A stretch of 64,000 nt of DNA, taken from assembly GCA_041690675.1 (NCBI GenBank), contig JAWLGU010000011.1, positions 5,453 to 69,452 of the forward strand. The letters are read 5' to 3'. Source of the DNA: UBA7803 sp041690675 (GTDB taxonomy: Bacteria; Pseudomonadota; Gammaproteobacteria; Pseudomonadales; Azotimanducaceae). The notes below the pieces were generated by a model. That model had not been told where the DNA came from, did not search any database, and worked only from the letters and a program-made list of their open reading frames with translations. Position numbers and translations under genes: made by a program. Positions 17,573 to 26,258 of the stretch are shown here, in pieces (position 1 is the first letter of the stretch; every line of letters starts with the position of its first letter).

Positions 17573-19321
17573 ATGCGGATGTTGCGTTTCACCCTACCCC
17601 TGATGGCCGTGCTGGCGCTCGCCGCGTGCGATGCCGTTCCCGAGGCGGACGCGGCGAACGCGGTTGCGAACGCGGAGTCCGCGGTCCACCCGTGGGACGC
17701 CTTCGTCGACGACTTCATCGAGGGATACTTCGAAGCCCATCCCACATTCGCCGTGGTGCAGGGCCGCCACGAATACGACGGCGTGCTGCCCGACTGGAGC
17801 AGGTCCGGCATCGAGGCGGAGATCCGGCGGCTGAACGACCTGCGCAAGGAGGCGCGCGACTTCGCCGAGCCCAAGCTGGATCCCGAGCAACGCTTCCAGC
17901 GGGACTATCTGCTCTCGCGCATCGACCGGGACCTGTTCTGGCTGGAGACCGCCGACTGGCCCTTCAGAAATCCGGCCTTCTACTTCGACTGGATGCTCGA
18001 CTCCCTGGACCCGAGCCCGTACGTGACCCTGACCTACGCGGCCCCGGAGCAACGGTTGCAGGCCATCACCCGCTATCTTTCGAACATTCCGCGGGCGGCG
18101 GAGCAGATTCGCGCCAACCTCGCGACGCCGTTGCCGAGAACCTACGTGGAGTACGGCGTCGATTCCTTCGGCGGTCTCGCCGACTACTTCCAGAACGATC
18201 TGGTTCGAGCCTTCGCCGAAGTGGAGGATCCGACGCTTCGGCAGGCGTTCGATGCCGCCCGGCAGCCGGCCGTGGAGGCCATGGCGGGGCTGCGGGACTG
18301 GCTGGAGGCCCAGCGGGCGGAAGCAACCGGGGATTTTGCGCTGGGCGCGGAGACGTTTCGGCAGATGATCCGTCAGACCGAGGGTGTGGAGGTGACGTTG
18401 GAGGCGCTCGAGCGCACGGGCCGGGCGGATCTCGAGCGGAACACCGCTGCACTGCGTGAGGCCTGCGCGCGCTTCGCCCCCGGCGAGGACGTTCGCGCAT
18501 GCTTCGCCCGAATGGCGGCGAACAAGCCGGAGGGTGGGGTGGTTGCGGCGGCGCGGGATCAGCTCGCCATGCTGAAGGCCCACGTGGTGGACAACGACCT
18601 GGTGTCCATCCCATCGGACGAGCGGGCGGAAGTCCGCGAAGCGCCGCCGTTCGCCCGTTCCAACTTCGCCTATATCAGCATTCCGGGGCCCTACGAGAAG
18701 AACCAGCCCTCCATCTTCTACATCGCGCCTCCGGACACGAGCTGGCCGGAGGCGGTGCAGCAGGGCTACATCCCGGGCGAGGCGGATCTGCTGTTCACCT
18801 CCGCTCACGAAGTCTGGCCCGGTCATTTTCTCAACTTCCTCCACGCCAAGCAGGCCGACGACCTGTTCGGCCGCGTGTTCGTCGGCTATGCCTTCGCCGA
18901 AGGCTGGGCGCACTACGCGGAGGAGATGATGTGGGAGACCAGGCTCGGTAACGGCGATCCGGAGATTCACATCGGCCAGCTTTCCAATGCCCTCCTGCGG
19001 GACTGCCGGTTCCTCTCCGCAATCGGTCTGCACACCGGCGGCATGACCGTGGCGGAGTCGGAGCGGCTGTTCCGCGAGGCGTGCTTTCAGGACGAGGGCA
19101 CCGCCCGGCAGCAGGCGGCCCGGGGCACCTACGACCCCGCGTATCTCAACTACACCATGGGCAAGCTGCTGATTCGGGAACTGCGCGACGACTGGACTCG
19201 AACCCGAGGGGGACGCGACGCGTGGAAGGCGTTCCACGACCGCTTCCTGTCCTTCGGCGGACCACCCATTCCGCTGGTTCGCGCGCACATGCTGAGCGAG
19301 GAGGCCGCACGGGGCGGATGA
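17573..19321 (+). CDS. DUF885 family lipoprotein (probable metallopeptidase)
   Basis: 582 residues. A lipoprotein signal (LPLMAVLALAAC, lipobox LAAC) directs it to the cell envelope. The DUF885 family motif HEVWPGH in TSAHEVWPGHFLNFLH and the later EGWAHYAEEMM give HExxxxH and E-x-x-H-x-x-E-type metal sites expected of a zinc peptidase-like fold. The ATG at 17573 is chosen because GGAGA ends 6 nt upstream; a longer TTG start is less likely. No biochemical function is established for the family. Confidence 0.88.
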   Translation: MRMLRFTLPLMAVLALAACDAVPEADAANAVANAESAVHPWDAFVDDFIEGYFEAHPTFAVVQGRHEYDGVLPDWSRSGIEAEIRRLNDLRKEARDFAEPKLDPEQRFQRDYLLSRIDRDLFWLETADWPFRNPAFYFDWMLDSLDPSPYVTLTYAAPEQRLQAITRYLSNIPRAAEQIRANLATPLPRTYVEYGVDSFGGLADYFQNDLVRAFAEVEDPTLRQAFDAARQPAVEAMAGLRDWLEAQRAEATGDFALGAETFRQMIRQTEGVEVTLEALERTGRADLERNTAALREACARFAPGEDVRACFARMAANKPEGGVVAAARDQLAMLKAHVVDNDLVSIPSDERAEVREAPPFARSNFAYISIPGPYEKNQPSIFYIAPPDTSWPEAVQQGYIPGEADLLFTSAHEVWPGHFLNFLHAKQADDLFGRVFVGYAFAEGWAHYAEEMMWETRLGNGDPEIHIGQLSNALLRDCRFLSAIGLHTGGMTVAESERLFREACFQDEGTARQQAARGTYDPAYLNYTMGKLLIRELRDDWTRTRGGRDAWKAFHDRFLSFGGPPIPLVRAHMLSEEAARGG

Positions 19322-19365
19322 TCTTCGGAAGTCGGTGAATCGTTTGACGATTCTCGAGGTTCCCC

Positions 19366-19392
19366 TTCACACGCCCACGGGGGACGTGTGAA
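19366..19392. promoter_or_regulatory. Inverted repeat before the HAD-GH65 gene
   Basis: TTCACACG (19366-19373) and CGTGTGAA (19385-19392) form a perfect 8-bp inverted repeat with an 11-nt loop, ending 8 nt before the start codon. It could be an operator or an RNA hairpin limiting ribosome access. No T tract follows, so it is not a simple terminator. Confidence 0.45.
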
Positions 19393-19400
19393 ATGAAGCC

Positions 19401-22400
19401 ATGAGCACCGTGGGGACCATCGTCCGTCTTTCACCCCGGGACTTCGACGCGGTGCTGTTCGATCTCGACGGGGTGCTCACCCGCACGGCTGATGTTCACG
19501 CGGCAGCCTGGAAGAAGCTGTTCGACGAGTTCCTGGCCGAGAGCGCCCGCCGCACCGGCGAGACCTTCACGCCGTTCGACGCCCAGGAGGACTACCGCCG
19601 TTACGTGGACGGCAAGCCGCGCCTGGAGGGCGTGCGCGCGTTTCTCGAAGCCAGGGGTGTCCGTTTGCCGGAAGGGGAGCCGGGCGACACCTCCGCCGAC
19701 ACCGTGCAGGGGCTCGGCAAGCGCAAGGACGACTATTTCATGGCGGACCTGGCCGAGCACGGCGTGCGGACCTACGACGCCGCCATCGAGCTCGTCCGAT
19801 ACCTCAAGAGCGAAGGGATCCGCACGGCGGTGGTGTCGTCGAGCCGCAACTGCGCCGCCGTGCTGGAGGCGGCCCAGATCGCGAGTCTGTTCGATACCCG
19901 GGTCGACGGCATGGATCTGGAGCGCCAGAACATGGCCGGCAAGCCGGCGCCGGACGCGTTCCTCGAAGCGGCGCGGCGCCTGAACGTGGAGCCGAGCCGC
20001 GCCATCGTCGTGGAGGACGCCATCGCCGGGGTGGAGGCGGCGCGCGCGGGCGGCTTCTGTCTGGTGGTGGCGGTGGACAACCTGGGCCAGTCCCAGGCGC
20101 TGCGCCAGGCCGGCGCAGACGTCGTCGTCACCAGCCTGGCTCAGGTGCAGATCGGCACGGGGAGCCCGTCGGCCTGGACCCTCGCCTACGACGACTACGA
20201 CCCGGCCCGGGAGGGGGCGCGGGAAGCGCTGTGCGCCCAGGGCAACGGCTACTTCACCACCCGGGGTGCCATGCCCTGGTCGCGTGCCGACGGCGTTCAC
20301 TATCCGGGCACCTACGTGGCGGGTGGGTACAACCGGATGCGTACAGACATCGCCGGGCGGGTGGTCGAGAACGAGGATCTGGTGAACCTGCCGAACTGGC
20401 TCGAGCTGGTGTTCCGCTTCGCGGGGGAGGACTGGTTCGACGAGCGGGAGGTTCGCATCCTCTCGTTCCGTCAGGAGTTCGATCTGCGGCGCGGTGTGCT
20501 GTCTCGGCTCATGGTCTTCGAGCACGGCCACGGGCGGCGCAGCCGGCTCGAGGAGTGCCGCTTCGTATCCATGGCCGATCCCCACCAGGCGGCGCTGGAG
20601 GTGAGGCTGACCCCGGAGAACTGGTCCGGCCGAATCTGCGTGCGCAGTGGCGTCGACGGGCGCGTGATGAATGCCGGCGCGCGGCTCTACCGGCCCTTCA
20701 ACAACCGTCACCTCGTGCCCCAGGGAAGCGACGTGGTGGACGCACAGGCTGTGGTTCTCCGTGTCCGCACGAGCCAATCGAACCTGCAGGTGGCCCAGGC
20801 CATCCGCACCCTGGCGTGGCTCGACGAGGCTTTACTGGACGTGGAGCGCGAGGTGATGGAGTCGGAGGGCTACATCGGTCAGGCTTTCGACACCGATCTC
20901 GAAAAGGGTCGCACGTTGCGGCTGCAGAAGGTCCTGTGTCTGCACACGTCCCGTGACCACGCCATCTCGGATACCTCGGTGGCGGCGGTGAAAGGCATTC
21001 GTCGGGCGGCGAGCTTCGAGACGCTCCTGCAGTCCCACACCCGGGCCTGGCGGCACTTGTGGCGCCGTTACGACGTGCATCTGCGGCCCGCGGGTGCCGA
21101 GTTCGCGCTGAACGTTCCCATGCTGATCCGGCTGAACATGACGCACCTGCTGCAGGCGGCCTCGTTGAATTCCATCGGCCACGACATGGGTGTGCCCGCT
21201 CGGGGATGGACGGGCGAGGCCTACCAGGGCCACATCTTCTGGGACGAATTGTTCATCTTCCCCACGCTGAACTTCCGCACGCCGGAGATAACCCGCTCGC
21301 TGCTGATGTACCGCTACCGGCGCCTGGGCGAAGCCCGGGCCGCCGCTCGTGAGGCCGGGTACCAGGGAGCCATGTTCCCATGGCAGAGCGGCAGCGACGG
21401 CCAGGAGGAGACCCAGGAGCTCAACCTCAACCCCCACTCCGGGCGCTGGATGCCGGACAATACCTGGCTGCAACGGCATGTGGGCAGCGCGGTGGCGTGG
21501 AACGTCTGGCAGTACTACCAGATCACGGGAGACGACGAGTTCCTGCAATTCTACGGCGCCGAGCTGGTCCTCGAGATCGCCCGCTTCTGGTCGAGCAAGG
21601 CGGTGTTCAACGAGACCAGAGGCCGCTACGAGATTCACGGCGTGACGGGGCCCGACGAGTTCCATGACGCGTATCCGGACGCAAGGAGCCCCGGACTCGA
21701 CAACAACGCGTACACAAACGTGACGGCGGTATGGGTGCTGCTGCGCGCGCTGGACGTGCTGGAACGCCTGCCGGACGTCCGGCGGGTGGAGCTCGAGACC
21801 CAGCTCGGCATCGGACCCAGCGACATCGGCCGCTGGAAGGACATAACCCGGCGCATGTTCGTGCCCATCCACGACGACGGCATCATCAGCCAGTTCGAAG
21901 GCTGGGAGGCGCTGGCGGAGCTCGACTGGGAGGCGTACCGCATCCGCTACGGCAACATTCAGCGGCTCGATCTCATCCTCGAGGCCGAGAACGACAGCGC
22001 TAACCGGTACAAGGTATCGAAGCAGCCCGACGTGCTCATGCTGTTCTACCTGTTCTCGTCGGACGAGCTGCGGGAGATCTTCGCCCGGCTCGGTTACCCC
22101 TTCGAGTACGAGACCATCCCCCGCAACGTGGATTACTACGACCGCCGATCGTCCCACGGCTCCACGCTCTCCCGGGTGGTGCACGCCTGGGTGCTGGCCC
22201 GGTCGGACCGGCCGCGGGCGATGATCTACTTCGCCGAGGCGCTGCAGAGCGACGTCAACGACATTCAGCAGGGGACCACGGCGGAGGGGATCCATCTCGG
22301 CGCCATGGCGGGCACCATGGACCTCATCCAGCGGGTGGCCACCGGTCTCGAGGTGTCGGGGGAGGCGCTGATCATCAATCCGCGGCTACCGACGGAGCTC

Positions 22401-22589
22401 GCCCGTCTGGATCTGCGCATTCACTACCGCGGCCACTGGCTGGATCTGCGCCTGACCGAGGATGCCTTGATGGTTCGTTGCCACGAGGGCCTCGCCGTGC
22501 CCATCACCCTGGTGGTCAACGGCGAAACGGTGGAGTTCGCCGCGGGCGCCAGCCGGACGTTCCCCCTGCTGGTGGACGTCGGGGTGTGA
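19401..22589 (+). CDS. Fused beta-phosphoglucomutase-like HAD + GH65 disaccharide phosphorylase
   Basis: 1062 residues in two enzymes. Residues 1-245 are a HAD phosphatase/mutase: the nucleophile motif is LFDLDGVLTRTADVH, the Lys segment GKPAPDAF, and VVEDAIAGVEAA, as in beta-phosphoglucomutase. Residues about 260-1062 are glycoside hydrolase family 65: WDELFIFPTLNFRTPE, and Glu753 in GVTGPDEFHD at the general-acid position. GH65 enzymes phosphorolyse trehalose, maltose, kojibiose or similar to beta-glucose 1-phosphate, which the HAD domain would turn into glucose 6-phosphate. The sugar specificity is not readable. In mycobacteria the two functions sit in adjacent genes; here they are one polypeptide. 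Confidence 0.9.
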   Translation: MSTVGTIVRLSPRDFDAVLFDLDGVLTRTADVHAAAWKKLFDEFLAESARRTGETFTPFDAQEDYRRYVDGKPRLEGVRAFLEARGVRLPEGEPGDTSADTVQGLGKRKDDYFMADLAEHGVRTYDAAIELVRYLKSEGIRTAVVSSSRNCAAVLEAAQIASLFDTRVDGMDLERQNMAGKPAPDAFLEAARRLNVEPSRAIVVEDAIAGVEAARAGGFCLVVAVDNLGQSQALRQAGADVVVTSLAQVQIGTGSPSAWTLAYDDYDPAREGAREALCAQGNGYFTTRGAMPWSRADGVHYPGTYVAGGYNRMRTDIAGRVVENEDLVNLPNWLELVFRFAGEDWFDEREVRILSFRQEFDLRRGVLSRLMVFEHGHGRRSRLEECRFVSMADPHQAALEVRLTPENWSGRICVRSGVDGRVMNAGARLYRPFNNRHLVPQGSDVVDAQAVVLRVRTSQSNLQVAQAIRTLAWLDEALLDVEREVMESEGYIGQAFDTDLEKGRTLRLQKVLCLHTSRDHAISDTSVAAVKGIRRAASFETLLQSHTRAWRHLWRRYDVHLRPAGAEFALNVPMLIRLNMTHLLQAASLNSIGHDMGVPARGWTGEAYQGHIFWDELFIFPTLNFRTPEITRSLLMYRYRRLGEARAAAREAGYQGAMFPWQSGSDGQEETQELNLNPHSGRWMPDNTWLQRHVGSAVAWNVWQYYQITGDDEFLQFYGAELVLEIARFWSSKAVFNETRGRYEIHGVTGPDEFHDAYPDARSPGLDNNAYTNVTAVWVLLRALDVLERLPDVRRVELETQLGIGPSDIGRWKDITRRMFVPIHDDGIISQFEGWEALAELDWEAYRIRYGNIQRLDLILEAENDSANRYKVSKQPDVLMLFYLFSSDELREIFARLGYPFEYETIPRNVDYYDRRSSHGSTLSRVVHAWVLARSDRPRAMIYFAEALQSDVNDIQQGTTAEGIHLGAMAGTMDLIQRVATGLEVSGEALIINPRLPTELARLDLRIHYRGHWLDLRLTEDALMVRCHEGLAVPITLVVNGETVEFAAGASRTFPLLVDVGV

Positions 22590-23180
22590 GGCCGCCTGCA
22601 GCGCCGCCACGATGTCGCAGCTGAACTGGGCGAGCAGATCGCTCATGGCCGCGGCCAGGGCGTCCGGATCGGCGGCCTGGGCGGCTGTCGCCCGGTAGCG
22701 GCTGATGTGTGTGGGCACCACGGTCTCGCCCTCGCGGCCGCTGATGCCCCACTGCACCAGCAGCTCGGCGTCGCCGGCCAGGTCGGCGTCGAAGCGATGA
22801 ATGGTGGCCAGCAGGCGGTAGTCGGGCGCCGGGTGTGCCCGGGCCGCGGAAACCACGACCACCTCATCGGCCAGACCGTTGACGTTGGCGGCCAGAATCC
22901 GCGGTACCGCCTCGTCCAGCGGCTCTGCCCAGCGCCGGAAATCGTCCACCTGCATCTCGGCGCCGGGACCGCGGCGGACCAGCTGAGGCCGTTTCAGATA
23001 GTCTGGAAATGCCAGCGGTCCCAGGGCGAGGACTGCCGAGGCATGCCGAGCCTCGGCATAGTCCAGATCCAGCGGATCCAGGCGGTAGTAGCGAACGGGT
23101 GACGAGGTGGCGCAGCCCGAGACCAGGGCAACCAGGAAGACTGCCAGTAACCAACGGCGGATCCGATGCATCACGTTCAT
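22386..23180 (-). CDS. PqiC/YmbA-like ABC transport auxiliary lipoprotein, 3' end runs into the neighbour
   Basis: 264 residues as read. The first about 195 match PqiC-type lipoproteins: a lipobox (FLVALVSGC), SSPVRYYRLDPL, then AVLALGPLAFPDYLKRPQLV and the WAEPLDEAVPRILA motif. It anchors in the outer membrane and partners an MCE protein. From about residue 197 the frame has no stop and continues 204 bp antisense to the 3' end of the GH65 gene, giving a low-complexity His/Gln-rich tail without family resemblance. Last gene of the Mla-type operon, 6 nt after the MlaD gene. Confidence 0.8.
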   Translation of the reverse strand: MNVMHRIRRWLLAVFLVALVSGCATSSPVRYYRLDPLDLDYAEARHASAVLALGPLAFPDYLKRPQLVRRGPGAEMQVDDFRRWAEPLDEAVPRILAANVNGLADEVVVVSAARAHPAPDYRLLATIHRFDADLAGDAELLVQWGISGREGETVVPTHISRYRATAAQAADPDALAAAMSDLLAQFSCDIVAALQAASHPDVHQQGERPAGARGELHRFAVDHQGDGHGEALVATNHQGILGQAQIQPVAAVVNAQIQTGELRR

Positions 23181-23186
23181 CTCCGG

Positions 23187-24188
23187 TCAGGGTCGTCGGC
23201 CGCGCAGCAGGGACTCCGGGCGGCGCTCGAGCTCGTCGAAGAAATCGCGCATGGCCTCGGCTGCGGCCTCGATTTCCGCCAGGGTCGATTGGAGCTGGTA
23301 CATCTGAGGCGAGGTCCCGGCGGCGTGCCGGCGCACAGCCTCGAGCGTGTGCTGGAGTTGCTCCAGCGTGGTGTCGAGCTCGTCGGCCGCCGGCTTCAGC
23401 GCCTCGGCCAGCGATGCCACGTCGCCGTCCACCGTGTCCACCAGGCCTCGCGCCCGGCGTGCCAGGGTGCGCAGCTCGTCGAGCGTAGCCTGCAGCGTGG
23501 TGGAGAGCCCTTGGGTCTCCGGGGCGTTCACCAGCCTGTCGAGACCCCCGATGGCGGCCCGAAGGTCCTGCGAGTTCGCCAGCGCATCCAGTCCCGCGAG
23601 CACGCTGGACAGACGCGCGCCGATGGCCTCGAAATCCACGTTTTCCTCGATGTCCTCCAGCAGGGTCTGCACCCGCGCGATGGCCTGCTGGATGTTCGAC
23701 GGCACGCTGGGGATCTCGGGGTGAGGCGTTTGCCCGCCGTAGAGCTCCAGCCGTTGCCCCGGCCGGAAGTCGAGCTCCACCAGAAGCTGCCCGGTGATGA
23801 TGCTGTCGATGCCGAGCTGCGCGCTGAAGCCGGCTTCCACCATTCGCTTCATGTCGATGGCCTCGTCGAATCCGCGTTCCACCGGCTCGCCCCGGCGCAC
23901 CACGCGGATGGAGTCCGGAATCAGCTCCATGGTGACCTCGATCTTCGGCGCCAGGGTTTCCACGTCGGTGAGCAAGGCGATGTCGCGCACGAATCCCACG
24001 GGAACGCCCCTGAATACCACGTCGGAGCTCTCCCGCAGGCCCTTCACCGAGCCGTCGAAGTAGGTGACGAGCACGGTCTTGCGGGCGAACAGCGCGTAGC
24101 CGCCGAACACCGCGGCCGCCACGGCCAGCAGTGCCACCGCTCCCACCACGAACGCGCCGATGAGCGTGGGGCTGCTCTGCTTGCTCAT
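23187..24188 (-). CDS. MlaD/MCE-domain lipid-binding protein
   Basis: 333 residues: one N-terminal membrane anchor (GAFVVGAVALLAVAAAVFGG, residues about 10-30), one MCE domain (TYFDGSVKGLRESSDVVFRG, then VPVGFVRDIAL), and a long alpha-helical C-terminal tail with heptad-like Leu/Ala repeats. Periplasmic hexamer-forming substrate-binding subunit of an Mla-type phospholipid ABC system. The ATG at 24188 overlaps the stop of the ATPase gene as ATGA; upstream in-frame codons belong to the ATPase in another frame. The helical tail suggests a longer tunnel than plain MlaD. Confidence 0.9.
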   Translation of the reverse strand: MSKQSSPTLIGAFVVGAVALLAVAAAVFGGYALFARKTVLVTYFDGSVKGLRESSDVVFRGVPVGFVRDIALLTDVETLAPKIEVTMELIPDSIRVVRRGEPVERGFDEAIDMKRMVEAGFSAQLGIDSIITGQLLVELDFRPGQRLELYGGQTPHPEIPSVPSNIQQAIARVQTLLEDIEENVDFEAIGARLSSVLAGLDALANSQDLRAAIGGLDRLVNAPETQGLSTTLQATLDELRTLARRARGLVDTVDGDVASLAEALKPAADELDTTLEQLQHTLEAVRRHAAGTSPQMYQLQSTLAEIEAAAEAMRDFFDELERRPESLLRGRRP

Positions 24189-24952
24189 GGCGCTTCCGCC
24201 CCGACGTCGCCCCGGGTGAGGAAGCTGCGGACCTTGGGGGGGCCATGGTCTCTGAGCTCCCGCGGGCTGCCCGTGGCGAGCTGGGTGCGGGTCTCGGTGT
24301 CGAGGAACACGGCGTTGCTGCCGATGGCGAAGATGCTCGCCAGCTCGTGGGTCACCACTACCAGGGTCGTGCCCAGGCTGTCGGAGAGCTCGATCACCAG
24401 ATCGTCCAGCCGCCTGGCGGTGATGGGGTCGAGGCCGGCGGAGGGCTCGTCGAAGTACAGGATCTCCGGGTCGAGGGCCATGGCTCGGGCGAGGCCGGCG
24501 CGCTTTTTCATTCCGCCGGAGATCTCGCTCGGGTAGTGATCCTCGAAGCCGGCCAGCCCCACCAGCATGAGCTTGTAGACCGCCAGCTCGCGTATCTGAG
24601 CGGGGGGCAGGCCGGTGTACTGGCGCAGCGCCAGGCCGACGTTCTCCGCCAGGGTCATGGAGCTCCACAGCGCGCCGGCCTGAAACAGGGTGCCGAACCG
24701 CCGTTTCAGCGTCTTGCGCTCGGCGTCGCCTGCCGACCAGAACGGGTGGCCGTCGTAGAACACGTCGCCGGTGTGGGGGTGCTTCAGACCGATCATGGCT
24801 TTCATCAGCGTGCTCTTGCCGCTCCCGGAGCCGCCCATGATGATGAACACCTCGCCGCGGGCGACGGCGAAGTTCAGTTTCTCCTGCACCACGTAGTCGC
24901 CGAACGCCAGGGTCAGGTCGCAGACGGCGATGTGGGCTGGCGCGTCGGTCAT
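24185..24952 (-). CDS. MlaF-like ABC transporter ATPase
   Basis: 255 residues with all ABC motifs: Walker A GGSGSGKST (about 39-47), signature ISGGMKKRAGLARAM, Walker B ILYFDEPSAGLDP and the switch His in VVTHEL. The ISGGMKKR form of the signature is typical of MlaF. Powers lipid transport with the MlaE permease gene just upstream; spacing is 2 nt and it overlaps the MlaD gene by 4 nt. Confidence 0.92.
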   Translation of the reverse strand: MTDAPAHIAVCDLTLAFGDYVVQEKLNFAVARGEVFIIMGGSGSGKSTLMKAMIGLKHPHTGDVFYDGHPFWSAGDAERKTLKRRFGTLFQAGALWSSMTLAENVGLALRQYTGLPPAQIRELAVYKLMLVGLAGFEDHYPSEISGGMKKRAGLARAMALDPEILYFDEPSAGLDPITARRLDDLVIELSDSLGTTLVVVTHELASIFAIGSNAVFLDTETRTQLATGSPRELRDHGPPKVRSFLTRGDVGAEAP

Positions 24953-24954
24953 GG

Positions 24955-26109
24955 TCAGATTCCCAGGTTGATGTAGATGACCGTGAGCACCGAGGCGCTT
25001 ACGACGATGAGCACGATGCCCAACACCACGGCACGGGTGGTGGCCTGGCCCACGGCCAGGGCGCTGCTGCCGCAGGCCATGCCCTGCTGACATCCCGCCA
25101 TGGCCACCAGGCTGCCGAACACCAGCGCCTTGAACAGGCCACCCCACAGGTGGTGCATGGCCACCGAGCCGAGGGTCTGCTGAACGTACTGAGTGAGGCT
25201 GACGTCCAGCATCACCAGCCCCACCAGCGCGCCGCCGAGAATGCCCATGAAGCTGCCGTAGAGGCTGAGCAGCGGCAGCATGGTCATCAAGGCGATCACC
25301 CTCGGCGTGACCAGAAAGTCCCAGGGATTCAGGCCCAGGGTGGTGAGCGCGTCGATCTCCTCGTTGACCCTCATGGTGCCGATGTGCGCCGCGTAGGACG
25401 CGCCCGTGCGCCCGGCCATGAGGATCCCGGTCATGATGGGCGACATCTCCCGGACCATGGCGATGGCCACCAGGTCGGCGGTGTAGATGCCCACCCCGAA
25501 GGGTTCGAGCTGCATCACGCCGACGAAAGCGAAGATCATGCCGATGAGAAACGTGATGAGGCTGACGATGGGCAACGCCTCGGCGCCGGCCTCCTGGATG
25601 TGCTGGAGCAGATCGCTCTTCAGGTAGCTGGCGCGGCCGCGCAGCATGCGGCCGAAGGAGAGGATCACCTCGCCGGTGAAGGAGAGCATGACGAGGCCGC
25701 CGGCGGCCGTGCTGCGAGCCAGTCGCTCCGCCCGTTCCAGAAACCCCGGGCGACGGCTCGGGCGGCGGGCGTCCGGCGGCTCCTTCACGGCGAACGCCAG
25801 ATTCAGCAGCCTGCGTACCGGCGCCGGCAGCGCCTGCTCGTCCACGGCCACCTCGGCGGCCTCCGCGGCCCGTCGGATACTCACCAGGGCGGCCAGCAGG
25901 GCGCTGTCCCAAGCCACCAGAGCGTCGCTCTCGAAGCGCACGGCGGTCGGCTTGGGCGACGTGCCGAGGCGCTCGAGCACCGCTCGAGGCGCCGGCGGCT
26001 CGGCCTCCAGGCGCCAGTCACCGGACACCTCCACCACCAGATCACCCTGGTCCGTCGTTCGGGTGGTGAGGCTGGGCCGAGCATCGGCGGGTGGCGGGGT
26101 GTTCGTCAA
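24955..26109 (-). CDS. MlaE-family permease with N-terminal STAS-like domain
   Basis: 384 residues. Residues 1-about 105 form a STAS-like domain (DLVVEVSGDWRL, then FESDALVAWDSALLAAL), fused ahead of the MlaE permease domain with five or so helices and the family motif in EMSPIMTGILMAGRTGASYA. Separate MlaB-type STAS proteins serve this role elsewhere. Initiation appears to be TTG at 26109; no ATG in frame would preserve the STAS domain. First gene of the operon permease-ATPase-MCE-lipoprotein, divergent from the phosphotransferase gene. Confidence 0.9.
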   Translation of the reverse strand: MTNTPPPADARPSLTTRTTDQGDLVVEVSGDWRLEAEPPAPRAVLERLGTSPKPTAVRFESDALVAWDSALLAALVSIRRAAEAAEVAVDEQALPAPVRRLLNLAFAVKEPPDARRPSRRPGFLERAERLARSTAAGGLVMLSFTGEVILSFGRMLRGRASYLKSDLLQHIQEAGAEALPIVSLITFLIGMIFAFVGVMQLEPFGVGIYTADLVAIAMVREMSPIMTGILMAGRTGASYAAHIGTMRVNEEIDALTTLGLNPWDFLVTPRVIALMTMLPLLSLYGSFMGILGGALVGLVMLDVSLTQYVQQTLGSVAMHHLWGGLFKALVFGSLVAMAGCQQGMACGSSALAVGQATTRAVVLGIVLIVVSASVLTVIYINLGI

Positions 26110-26258
26110 GACGGAGCGAGTCGATCACCGTGTGAGTGAAGAGGGTATGTCATCGGGGTGCGCCCTGCCATGCGACACGGCGGCACAGCGGGCGTTTCCC
26201 GCAATACGCCGGCTGGTTACACTGCAAGCGGGCGAATTCATCAGAGCGAAGGTAATCC

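Noticed and set aside
22386..22589. A functional overlapping gene tail
   Set aside because: Kept only as a run-through: the tail is exactly antisense coding sequence and has no similarity to the family.
24185..25912. A 575-codon frame including the MlaF ATPase
   Set aside because: The ATPase starts at 24952; earlier codons are mlaE in a different frame.
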